NCBI GenBank assembly: GCA_963851245.1
Contig: CAWKOH010000002.1
Coordinates: forward strand, 496,001-560,000
Length of the DNA: 64,000 nt
Reading direction: 5' to 3'
Source: CAWKOH01 sp963851245
GTDB taxonomy: Bacteria > Actinomycetota > Acidimicrobiia > Acidimicrobiales > Palsa-688
A program made the position numbers and the translations under genes. The notes beneath the pieces are model-generated. The model was not told the origin of the DNA. It did not search any database and saw only the letters and a program-made list of their open reading frames with translations. This document shows, in pieces, positions 25,445 through 32,978 of the stretch. Positions within the stretch are counted from its first letter, which is position 1. Every line of letters begins with the position of its first letter.

Positions 25445-26062
25445 TTACCCTTCGCCGGTTCGAAAAGCATCGATCCGTCTGGCGATGTTGACGGCGTGGT
25501 CTCCCAAGCGTTCATAGAACCGGGCTAGCAGGGCGATCTCGGCGGCTACCGCCGTTGGCATCGCTTTGCCAGCGATCTCTTGGGTGAGGCGTTGGTGGAG
25601 AATATCGATCTCCTCGTCGTCGTCGCTCACGACCGTCCCCCGAGCGGTGCGCTGCACGTAGGCCTCGGCGGTGGTCTGCCACATGCCAAGTGCCGCGTCG
25701 GCCATGCGTTGGACAATTCCCCGGCTGAGGGGGCTCATTTCCATGCCCAGGTTGTCTACGGCCCGTCGAGCGATGTGCTCAGCCAAGTCGGCGCTGCGTT
25801 CCAGCTCAGGCAAGATGAGAAGAAGCCCCACCAAACGGCGGAGTTGCTTCCCGCCCGCGGTCCCCGAGTCAATGTGTTCCCAGACCAGACGCTCGACGTC
25901 GTGGGTCAGCTCGTCGATCGCCTGGTCGGCGTCGACCACCTCTTGTCCCGCCGCCGGGTTGCCACTGAGAAGGGCCTCGGTGGCCTTGGCCAAGGCTTCC
26001 GAGACGAGGGCAAAGAGCACCGCGACTTGCTGGTCCACGTCGCTCGGCGTGAGAAGGCTCAT
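25445..26062 (-). CDS. phoU: PhoU-family phosphate signalling protein
   Basis: A protein of 205 residues from ATG 26062; GTG 26089 would add nine residues. It is two tandem three-helix PhoU domains, each with the acidic metal-binding stretch (ADQAIDELTHDVERL and DDEEIDILHQRLTQE) and the closing ERLGDHAVNIARR. PhoU links Pst transport to the histidine kinase that controls the Pho regulon. It lies about 580 bases upstream of pstS on the same strand, outside the usual place after pstB. Confidence 0.88.
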   Translation of the reverse strand: MSLLTPSDVDQQVAVLFALVSEALAKATEALLSGNPAAGQEVVDADQAIDELTHDVERLVWEHIDSGTAGGKQLRRLVGLLLILPELERSADLAEHIARRAVDNLGMEMSPLSRGIVQRMADAALGMWQTTAEAYVQRTARGTVVSDDDEEIDILHQRLTQEIAGKAMPTAVAAEIALLARFYERLGDHAVNIARRIDAFRTGEG

Positions 26063-26592
26063 ACCCGGACAGTAATGGGGAGCCGACACCTCCTACTCGT
26101 CGAAGCCGACGGGCCTTCGAAGTCGACCAGACCGTTAACTGATCGAGGACGTCGACACGCTTCTTCACCAACAACGGCATGCTTGACACCCATAACGCCC
26201 TATATGCCAGGACCACACGTTGGATTGCCGATGCCCCTATATCATCGATCGCAAGCAGGCTCTATTGCAGTCCTTAAGCCCGGTCAGAGAAACCCTTGTG
26301 GGAGAAGGCCCCCTTGCGTCGTAGACATATCGCCGACGGGGGGCCGGCGAGCAGTGTGGAGGAAAAGCGGCAAAGAGGTGGGTTGGCGCCGGCTACGTCA
26401 TGGACATTCCTCTAGCCAACAGTGTCCTCAGCTCAGGTCAAGGGCCTCATGGAAGACGGCCTTGAAGTCCGGTGACCTCATCAAAAGGCCTGACCTCGTG
26501 AGCCACGCCTGCAGAGCCGGAGGGCACTCTACCGTTCCGCTGGCCGCGCTCGCCGACGCACGGTCAAGTGATTGAGCGCTTCGTCCGAGCCG
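26063..26592. other. Intergenic stretch
   Basis: About 530 bases between phoU and the arsenic genes. Open frames here are without motif. An AGGAGG (minus-strand sense) at about 26090-26095 lies near phoU but 28 bases from its ATG. Nothing else seen. Confidence 0.45.
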
Positions 26593-27087
26593 TCAAGCCA
26601 TAACCGACCCTCCACGGCCAGAACGGGTCGCGGTCGAGATCCGCCCCGGAGTCACGGCCGGCGCCGTTGGTCGGGGGCAGGTGCTGGCCGGCACGAGTTC
26701 GGCGAGCAGGTCCTGGACTCGGCGGTCGATGTCGTCGACGATGGGATGCACCTGCTCGACTGGCAGGCCGGCGGGGTCCTGGAGTTCCCAGTCGATATAT
26801 CGCTTGCCCGGATAGAACGGGCAGGTGTCACCACAGCCCATCGTGACAACGACGTCGGCGGCCCGGGCGTCGTCGTCGGTGAGTTGCTTGGGGAACTCTC
26901 GGGACGGGTCGAGACCGCGCTCCTTCAGCACCGCGACGACGGAGGGGTTGAGCTGGTTGCCGGGCTCGGAGCCGGCGGAGCGAACCTCGACCCGGCCTTG
27001 GGCGTAGTGGTCTAAGAGCACCTTGGCGGCCAAGCTGCGCCCGGAGTTGTGGATGCAGAGGAACAGCACGACGGGCTTATCGGTCAC
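26593..27087 (-). CDS. arsC: Arsenate reductase, low-molecular-weight phosphatase type
   Basis: A protein of 164 residues. Catalytic P-loop CIHNSGRS (Cys11) matches the Cx5R loop, and Cys85 and Cys89 in MGCGDTCPFYPG are the relay cysteines of thioredoxin- or mycothiol-linked ArsC. It reduces arsenate to arsenite for export. Most relatives end near residue 135; the last 30 residues here are a low-complexity Pro/Arg/Thr tail. GTG 27087 overlaps the TGA of the upstream aquaporin-like gene (GTGA), so they share a transcript with the arsI-like gene. Confidence 0.88.
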   Translation of the reverse strand: MTDKPVVLFLCIHNSGRSLAAKVLLDHYAQGRVEVRSAGSEPGNQLNPSVVAVLKERGLDPSREFPKQLTDDDARAADVVVTMGCGDTCPFYPGKRYIDWELQDPAGLPVEQVHPIVDDIDRRVQDLLAELVPASTCPRPTAPAVTPGRISTATRSGRGGSVMA

Positions 27088-27874
27088 GAGTTCTCCCGGG
27101 AGAGGCTGGTGGCAGAGCGGTCAGCGGAGGCCGGCAGCGGCGCTATTTGGGTGTCGTCCTCGTCGGCCAGATGGGGCATGACGACCTCGGACGCCTCGGT
27201 GGCCGTGATGGCCGGGTAGAGGACTTTGATCATGGCGAACCCGATCCCACCGCCGAGAACCTGGGCGGCGATGAACGCTGGGGCGGAGGAGGGGGCGATG
27301 CCGGCGAAGGTGTTGGAGAACATGCGCCCGACGGTGATGGCCGGGTTGGCGAAGCTGGTGGAGCTGGTGAACCAGTAGGCGGCACCGATGTAGGCGCCCA
27401 CCGCAGCAGGGGCGGTGGCGCCCCGGCCGGTGCGGGCCAGGGCGAAGATGACCAGCAACAGCCCGGCGGTGGCGACCATCTCGGACACGAAATGCGCGGC
27501 GGTGGCCCGGTGGTGGGTGGATATGGACACTGCCGCCTGGGAGAACATCACGTTGGCCAGCACCGCACCCGAGACGCAGCCGGCGACCTGGGCGGGCAGG
27601 TAGGCCAGGGCGTCCCGCCAACTGCACGCCCGCCGAAGGCGGCGTCGACGAAGGACACGACCGGGTTGAAATGGGCGCCCGAGACCGGGCCGACCATCAA
27701 GATCAGGGCGTACAGCCCGGCCGCGGTAGCCGCCGCGTTCTCCAGCAGTTGCAGGCCGGTCTCGCCCGGGGAGAGCTGCTGGGCGGCGATACCGGAGCCG
27801 ATGACCACCGCCGCGAGCAGGGCGCTGCCCAGCCATTCGGCGACCAGGCGGCGCCACAGGACGGACCCGTTCAA
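27084..27874 (-). pseudogene. Aquaporin/GlpF-family channel (AqpS-like), frameshifted
   Basis: The N-terminal half reads in one frame (LVAEWLGSALLAAVVIGSGI, then GPVSGAHFNPVVSFVDAAFG with the first NPA-like box as NPV) and the C-terminal half in another (LAYLPAQVAGCVSGAVLANV, then SFANPAITVGRMFSNTFAGI with the second NPA box). The change occurs near 27630 and is a single-base shift. In ars operons such channels let arsenite out of the cell. It starts at TTG 27874, overlapping the previous TGA (TTGA). Both halves are well conserved, so a recent mutation or a sequencing error is possible. Confidence 0.8.
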
Positions 27875-28362
27875 CCCAACACCCGGCCGTCTAGCAGCAA
27901 GATCGGCCAGAGCCGGACAGCGCTGACAGTGACCGGCTCGGGCGTGCAGGCTTCGGTGGAGCAGCCCAGCCCGGTCTCCGCAGGTGCGTCGGCCAGCACG
28001 GTGTACACCTCCCAAGGGGCGCCGTCGGGATCGTTGACCCACGCCTTGTCCTGCACCGCGTAGCAGCAGGTCGTGGACTCCTGCACGTCCGGCTCGAGGC
28101 CCTCTCCGGACAGCCGGGCGGTGGCAGCCCGGACCTCCTCGGGGGTCTCGACCTCGACCCCGAGATGGTTGAGCGCTCCAGCGACGCCCTCGCCGCGCCC
28201 GGCCAGGTTCTCGATGAGCACCAGCTTGAGCGGCGGATCCGCAATGGCGAAGTTGGCGTATCCGGGACGGCGCTTGGCCGGCTCAGCGGCGAACAACTTC
28301 GAGTAGAACTCCACCGCCGCGTCGATGTCGGCCACGTTGAGGGCCAGCTGCACTCGAGACAT
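27871..28362 (-). CDS. ArsI/CadI-family vicinal-oxygen-chelate protein
   Basis: A protein of 163 residues from ATG 28362 with AGGAGG seven bases upstream. It has a VOC beta-alpha repeat with likely metal ligands Gln5, His66 and Glu118, and a vicinal cysteine pair Cys99-Cys100 (STTCCYAVQDKAWV). These features match ArsI C-As lyase, which removes methyl groups from trivalent organoarsenicals, and cadmium-inducible CadI. Arsenic genes on both sides favour ArsI. The last 25 residues add a further cysteine (GCSTEACTPE). First gene of the minus-strand ars unit. Confidence 0.82.
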   Translation of the reverse strand: MSRVQLALNVADIDAAVEFYSKLFAAEPAKRRPGYANFAIADPPLKLVLIENLAGRGEGVAGALNHLGVEVETPEEVRAATARLSGEGLEPDVQESTTCCYAVQDKAWVNDPDGAPWEVYTVLADAPAETGLGCSTEACTPEPVTVSAVRLWPILLLDGRVLG

Positions 28363-28445
28363 CACAACCTCCTGGTAGCATCGACAACCGTTGATGCGTT
28401 GATGATGGTAGATGCAATCACGTTTGTCAATGGGAGAATGTAGCG
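28363..28445. promoter_or_regulatory. Divergent arsI-arsR promoter region with ArsR-type dyad
   Basis: The 83-bp gap contains GCATCGACAACCGTTGATGC at 28378-28397, an imperfect 20-bp dyad with perfect five-base ends, followed by further TTGATG copies at 28391 and 28399. ArsR proteins bind dyads of this kind. One site here could shut off both the arsI unit and arsR. Confidence 0.5.
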
Positions 28446-28805
28446 GTGGCCAAGAAGAGTGCAGTGATCGAATCGGCAGATGGGGCCGAACTGGCGTCGT
28501 GCTGCTCCTCGGTTCTTGCCGCTCCTCTCGACGCTGAGGAGGCCAGCGAGTTGGCACAGGGTTTCCACGCCCTCGCCGATCCGGTCCGGTTACGGGTGCT
28601 GTCCATGCTGGCCGCCGACCCGGCCGGCGAAATCTGCGTCTGCGACTTCGTGGAGCCGCTCGGCAAGACCCAGGGCACCGTCTCGCACCATCTGAAGATC
28701 CTGGCCGAAGCCGGTCTGGTACACGGAGACCGGCGCGGCAAGTGGGTGTGGTACTCGCTTGACCGGCCGCGCCTGGCCAGCCTCCGCGGTGCCATCGAGC
28801 CCTGA
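28446..28805 (+). CDS. arsR: ArsR-family arsenic-responsive repressor
   Basis: A protein of 119 residues. Winged helix at about 38-105 (HALADPVRLRVLSMLA, TQGTVSHHLKILAEAGLV, GKWVWYSL). The metalloid site is ICVCDF with Cys64 and Cys66 at the start of the recognition region; an extra Cys19-Cys20 pair near the N-terminus could complete a three-sulfur arsenite site. Loss of DNA binding on arsenite releases the divergent ars genes. GTG 28446 start with GGGAG upstream. Confidence 0.9.
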   Translation: MAKKSAVIESADGAELASCCSSVLAAPLDAEEASELAQGFHALADPVRLRVLSMLAADPAGEICVCDFVEPLGKTQGTVSHHLKILAEAGLVHGDRRGKWVWYSLDRPRLASLRGAIEP

Positions 28806-29243
28806 CCGCCACCCAGCGCCGACCGCCGGCCCCCGCCATAAACCGGCATCGTCAAGTGTGAGAACGTCGAGCTCGTCGAGGAGATGGCGGATCCGCCGGC
28901 CGATCTGATCGCGGATCGGACCGCGGGCAAGGGCAGACCGGCCGGGTCGGCGATGTCCCAGTCCTGGTAGTCCTTGCCTGGAAGAATCGGGGAGGCGTCC
29001 CGCATCCCATGGTCACGACGACACCAGCCGCTCGGACCACCTCGTCAGTCCACGGCTTGGGAAGCTCCTCGGAGATGTCGATCCCTACCTCGGCCGTGTC
29101 CTCCACCGCGGCCGGATTGACCTCACGGCTCAGATCCGCCTGACCAGGCCAGCGCCACGTCGCCTGCCAGGTGGTTCAACCAGCCGAGCGCGCCATCTGG
29201 GACCGCCCGGCGTTGTTCACGCAGAGGAACAACTAGATCGGCT
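28806..29243 (-). pseudogene. Second arsenate reductase gene, degenerate
   Basis: Joining frames gives an ArsC-like protein: LFLCVNNAGRSQMARSAGWL (P-loop), EVGIDISEELPKPWTDEVVR, VVVTMGCGDASPILPGKDYQ and DWDIADPAGLPLP, then an IRHLLDEL helix. A TAG stands just before the P-loop strand at about 29233, a stop lies near 29130, and frames shift again near 29000 and 28925. The relay cysteine motif is altered too. It is a dead paralogue of the arsC at 26593 and runs up to the end of arsR on the other strand. Confidence 0.72.
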
Positions 29244-29512
29244 CGCTACTGGTAGTCCGTCCCTCCACCCGGCCCAGGGCGGTCAGGCGCGCTGGCGGGT
29301 GAAGCGCTCGGCGATCAACGCCAATCATCACCGTCTGCGACCGCGCTCGACGAAGCCCTCGGCCTTCAGACGGGGTCCAGCCAACTGCATTGGTCCAGGG
29401 CCGACCCTGCCGCTGATGTCGACCCGCGGGCCTACGAGACCAGCGCCAAAAACAGCACCGGTCGCATCGCCGTTACCGCCGAGCACATTCTTGCGCCGTC
29501 TGCCGCCCAGGG
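29244..29512. other. Short intergenic stretch
   Basis: About 270 bases between the dead arsC and the DUF2180 gene. A plus-strand frame (SSQLHWSRADPAADVDPRAY ... ILAPSAAQG) is open but unrecognised. Nothing else seen. Confidence 0.4.
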
Positions 29513-29749
29513 TTAGCCGGCTTGTCGATGATGGGAGCCTTCGGCAGCGTCGTGAGCGGCCTGACACACCGGGCAGCGGAGGATCCGCCCGGGCGGATCC
29601 ACCGTGACGATGCGGTTGATGACCGCGGTGCGGGTCAGCCAGTGCGGCAAAACTTGGGCGTGGTCGAGGCACACCCCGGCGCCGCAGTCGACGCAGATCC
29701 CGACCGCCGGTACTCGGTTGCCAAGCGATGCGCAGTCAAGGCAGTTCAT
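29513..29749 (-). CDS. DUF2180-like cysteine-rich zinc-binding protein
   Basis: A protein of 78 residues. It has four metal-ligand clusters: MNCLDC, ICVDCGAGVCLDHAQ, and CPVCQAAH near residue 59. The pattern resembles DUF2180, a small zinc-ribbon or B-box-like family of unknown role. ATG 29749 overlaps the acr3 stop (ATGA), so it is co-translated with the arsenite pump. It could bind thiophilic metalloid or assist the pump, which is inference from position only. Confidence 0.65.
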   Translation of the reverse strand: MNCLDCASLGNRVPAVGICVDCGAGVCLDHAQVLPHWLTRTAVINRIVTVDPPGRILRCPVCQAAHDAAEGSHHRQAG

Positions 29750-30858
29750 GATCCGGCCTCCTCTGGCGGATAGAAGCGGCGCCGAGCCCACAGGGCGACG
29801 TAGACCAGCCCGACCAAGACGGGAACCTCGATGAGCGGGCCCACCACACCGGCGAGGGCCTGGCCGCTGGTGACGCCGAACACCCCGATGGCCACGGCGA
29901 TGGCCAACTCGAAGTTGTTGCTCGCCGCCGTGAAAGCCAAGGTGGCGGTGGGCGGGTAGCCCAGTCGAATCTTGTACCCCAGAGCGAACGACCCGACCCA
30001 CATCAACCCGAAATACACCAGCAGCGGCAAGGCGATGCGCGCCACATCGCCGGGGTGGCGGCTGATCGCGTCGCCTTGGAGGGCGAAGAGCACCACGATC
30101 GTGAAGAGCAGCCCGTACAGGGCGACCGGCGCCACTTTGGGGATGAACCGCTGCTCGTACCAGTCCCGGCCCCGCCAGCGCTCCCCGAGCGTCCTCGACG
30201 CCCAACCGGCGGCCAGCGGGATACCCAAGAAGATCAGCACGTTCCTGGCGATCGCCCAGATCGACACCTGCACACTCGCCGTCGACAGGCCGAGCCAGCC
30301 CGGCAGAAGGCGTAGATAGAAGTAGGCCAGCCCGGCGAAGGCCACGATCTGAAACAGCGAGTTCAACGCCACCAGCACCGCGGCCGCCTCCCGGTCACCG
30401 CCGGCCAGGTCGTTCCAGATGAGCACCATCGCGATGCAGCGGGCCAGACCGACGATTATCAGGCCGGTCCGGTAGGCGGGCAGGTCCGGCAGCATCACCC
30501 ACGCCAGCGCGAACATCACCGCCGGGCCGATCACCCAGTTCAACACCAACGAAGGCACCATCAGCCTCCGGTTGGAGGTGACCCTGCCCAGTTCGCCGTA
30601 GCGAACCTTGGCCAGCACCGGGTACATCATCACCAGCAAACCCACCGCGATCGGAAGGCTTATACCGGCAACCTTCACCTTCGACACCCACGAGTCCAGA
30701 TGCGGTAACAGCCGGCCCAGCACGATCCCGCATCCCATGGCCACAGCAATCCAAAGCGGTAGAAAACGGTCAAGAACGGACAGCCTGCCCAAGACAGCTA
30801 CCTCCGGCGCCAACTGTTCCGGAGCCCCACGAACGGATGTCACATCGACAAGTATCAT
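29746..30858 (-). CDS. acr3: Arsenite efflux permease Acr3
   Basis: A protein of 370 residues with ten membrane segments of the bile-acid/arsenite/riboflavin transporter fold. The segment MVLIWNDLAGGDREA after ARCIAM holds the conserved cysteine of the Acr3 thiolate site, and FTAASNNFELAIAVAIGVFG is the conserved discontinuous helix. It exports arsenite using the proton gradient. The first 25 residues before the first membrane segment are longer than usual, so the start may be internal. The gene is transcribed with the DUF2180 gene and separately from the arsI-aqp-arsC unit. Confidence 0.9.
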   Translation of the reverse strand: MILVDVTSVRGAPEQLAPEVAVLGRLSVLDRFLPLWIAVAMGCGIVLGRLLPHLDSWVSKVKVAGISLPIAVGLLVMMYPVLAKVRYGELGRVTSNRRLMVPSLVLNWVIGPAVMFALAWVMLPDLPAYRTGLIIVGLARCIAMVLIWNDLAGGDREAAAVLVALNSLFQIVAFAGLAYFYLRLLPGWLGLSTASVQVSIWAIARNVLIFLGIPLAAGWASRTLGERWRGRDWYEQRFIPKVAPVALYGLLFTIVVLFALQGDAISRHPGDVARIALPLLVYFGLMWVGSFALGYKIRLGYPPTATLAFTAASNNFELAIAVAIGVFGVTSGQALAGVVGPLIEVPVLVGLVYVALWARRRFYPPEEAGS

Positions 30859-31452
30859 TGTGTCGCGCTGTTACAAACCAGGGCCTTTCGGCACCAAAGC
30901 CGTCCTCATACGCCTAACCGCCGATCGCCACGTCGGCACCACTGACCGCCCCCACACCCGGCGGCGAACCGATAGTGGTGCCCCTCTTCGACGTGCAGTC
31001 CTTCGGACGCCGACTGTCGGTCCGAGAGTTACCAGGCGAATCCAAAACCGCGCCCGGGAATATCCAATAAGGTGCCGGCGACAGCCGCCAGGATGACATC
31101 TCGTTCCGGACCCCACAACCTCTGCTCCAAGCCAGGAGGTCTAATGTCGCGGACTACACGACGCCCCGGAGCTCGACTTCTCGAAGTGCTGTCTGTCTTG
31201 TGATAGATAGATAGATCGAGGTTGAACCGAAGCGGGGACGACAACGGTTTGAGCAGGTCTGTGGGTGCCGAAGTGGCGTTAGCTGCAGCCAGGAGTAGAA
31301 GATCCTGGGGTACCGCTTGGATGGTTTGCGGCGCCGGTAGGGTTACGTAATGGACGCCATCAGGTGGCCCGACTCGAGCGACACACGACGGTCACCCCAG
31401 CAGCGCTATCACCTTGAGAGACAGCCCGATCTGCACTCCGGACGGGCTGGGG
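30859..31452. other. Intergenic stretch upstream of acr3
   Basis: About 590 bases with no credible gene. It should hold the acr3 promoter at the left edge. A short GATA tract (about four units, 31201-31216) is present but unremarkable. Confidence 0.45.
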
Positions 31453-31863
31453 TCAGCGGGTCTGGTCGAAATCCACGCTCACCCATTCGCTCTTGGGTAT
31501 CGAGCGCTCGACGACGTACCACAAATCGGGATATTGGTGCTGCTCCAAGGCGCGTTTCCAGCGGGGATTTATGCCTTGCAGTTTGCTCCACGCCGGCCAA
31601 TGATGGGCGTCTGCGAGGTCCAAGACGAAGCGCACCGCCGTCTTGTCGCACCCCTCGAAGCCGGCCTGGACCGTCAGCCCGCGACCGTCGACGGGCCGCT
31701 TGCTCCTGATGAGCCAGACCACGTCCGGCCCGAAATGCTCGCCATAGGGCAGAACGTCCCGACGATCCGAGCCTATGTGCGATTCGGTGGTTCGCAGCAG
31801 GCCGTCGTCGAGGATCGATCCGAGGTGGTGGTGACACGGGCAGGTGTAGTGGTAGAGGATCAC
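31453..31863 (-). CDS. Hypothetical protein, possible ADP-ribosyltransferase-like fold
   Basis: A protein of 136 residues. It opens ILYHYTCPCHHHLGSILDDG with a following LLRTTESHIG and GPDVVWLIRSKRP. The YHYT start and the GLL-R-x-x region resemble short phage and actinobacterial proteins sometimes compared with ADP-ribosyltransferase or DarT-like folds, but the later catalytic glutamate is not identifiable. The end is rich in Trp and Tyr (YPDLWYVVERSIPKSEW). GTG start. No partner antitoxin is seen. Low certainty on function, fair certainty that it is a gene. Confidence 0.5.
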   Translation of the reverse strand: MILYHYTCPCHHHLGSILDDGLLRTTESHIGSDRRDVLPYGEHFGPDVVWLIRSKRPVDGRGLTVQAGFEGCDKTAVRFVLDLADAHHWPAWSKLQGINPRWKRALEQHQYPDLWYVVERSIPKSEWVSVDFDQTR

Positions 31864-32208
31864 GCCTCACGAGAGGGTAGTGGCCCGGTCTTGGGCGCCC
31901 ACGCCTCCACAGCGGCCAGTCCCAGATCAGCGCCGTTTTGAGATGAGCGACCGGCTGTGAAAGTCGCCGTGGCGGTAGCGCCAGTCGTGGACCATGGACG
32001 CCAATAAACCTCCCCCGGATCCCCGAGGGGCCATCTCTCAGGCGCAGCATGGCCACGCCCCAGGCGCCAGCACTTGACTTGACGACCGGTCGCGCTAACT
32101 GGAGCGAGCGGCCGCGGGCCGGTTCCCTAACTGACTCCAGGCCGGCGGTGTAGGAGGTCGCGGCCGCGAGATCTCGGGGCGCTGGGACGGAACTCCCAAT
32201 GGTCTGGC
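31864..32208. other. Intergenic stretch
   Basis: About 345 bases with no gene I can support on either strand. Confidence 0.45.
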
Positions 32209-32665
32209 TTAGTTTCCCTCCCACCTCCGCAGATGGTCGTGCTCGGGGTCGTCAGGATCGCCGACTGCTTCCCGAGGGTGGGCGTAACTGTGCGGTCCAC
32301 CGACGTCTTCGGGAGGGCATGGGCCGTGACCTTCGACGCAACGCGGAACGGCCCCATCAGGACCGACCACCACCACTTCGTGTTCCCAGCCATCGCCGAA
32401 GTCGTAGAGGTAGGTGAAGCGAGCAGGCATCGAGTGAAGCGACACCTTGGACTCGTCGCGTTCGTCCTCGGGCCCGTCGAGATCGGGCATTCCGTGGCAG
32501 ATGCCCTCGGAGACGAACTGATGCAGGTGTGAGTCTCTGCAGCCGAGGGCGGCCTGCAGAAGATCGTGCAGTTCAGGTAGGAGCACCCCCGACAGGCACG
32601 TCGGGGACCCGCACCACCACAGGCTCCACCTCCCTTAAGGTCACTCGAAAGCGAGATGTTCTCAT
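32209..32665 (-). pseudogene. Plasmid pRiA4b ORF-3-like protein gene, frameshifted
   Basis: The main frame (from about 32590 leftward) has LPELHDLLQAALGCRDSHLH, TYLYDFGDGWEHEVVVVG and GPCPPEDVGGPHSY, the conserved parts of the pRiA4b ORF-3 family (PF07929). The N-terminal strand (RFRVTLREVEPVVVRVPDVP) is in another frame from about 32660, so a frameshift near 32595 separates them. The gene stops at GN without the usual last helix. This plasmid-linked family at the right end of the island fits its mobile origin. Confidence 0.65.
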
Positions 32666-32710
32666 GAACAACACCCTACGAGTGAGGCAGACACGACAGA
32701 GGGGAGGTCG

Positions 32711-32731
32711 GCTGCAAACCGTTTGCAAACC
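32711..32731. repeat. Paired repeat, possible integrase arm site (right)
   Basis: TGCAAACC followed by GTTTGCAAACC. The 19-bp core (32713-32731) matches 8595-8613 at 18 of 19 positions in the same orientation. It lies just inside the right att repeat. Confidence 0.6.
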
Positions 32732-32847
32732 AAAAGCGTGTGCGACGGGGCGTGAAAAGGAGGGATGAAGTGGGACGAGCGACGCGCAAAAATGCTGGTG
32801 TGCGCCACAAATCGATATGGGTCGATACGGACCGGGACCGCCGTGGT

Positions 32848-32891
32848 CAGGACCTAAACCTGGCGCTTCTGCCAGTTTCGCCACGCCCGCA
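32848..32891. repeat. attR-like repeat: displaced 5' half of tRNA-Leu(UAG)
   Basis: Right copy of the 44-bp repeat, equal to the tRNA 5' half on the minus strand (acceptor 5' strand, D arm, anticodon stem and loop) and not followed by a 3' half. One mismatch to the left copy (T at 32867). It is not a functional tRNA. Sequence to its right is presumably the original chromosome. Confidence 0.85.
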
Positions 32892-32978
32892 GCGACCCCG
32901 GCACACTAGTTGCCCCGCCAGCGACGATGTAAGGATCGGGGACCCGACATGGGGTCGCCGAGAGGGTACCCTCACGGT

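Larger units (their letters stand above)
8487..32891. mobile_element. Putative tRNA-Leu-integrated genomic island (about 24 kb)
   Basis: Bounded by a 44-bp direct repeat with one mismatch (8487-8530 and 32848-32891) covering the 5' half of tRNA-Leu(UAG) up to the anticodon loop. A decayed tyrosine recombinase lies 0.7 kb inside the left end, and a TGCAAACC-x-TTTGCAAACC motif lies just inside each boundary as integrase arm sites would. Cargo includes phosphate uptake, arsenic resistance, two TetR regulators and an ECF sigma cluster. With the only recognised tyrosine integrase broken, the island is probably fixed. The boundaries are seen directly; calling it one mobile unit is inference. Confidence 0.65.

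Noticed and set aside
31201..31216. Short GATA tract
   Set aside because: About four units only; no gene or promoter context to give it meaning.
32656..32670. Small palindrome TGTTC-TCAT-GAACA
   Set aside because: A single short dyad inside a broken gene's 5' end, with no repeat elsewhere noticed.
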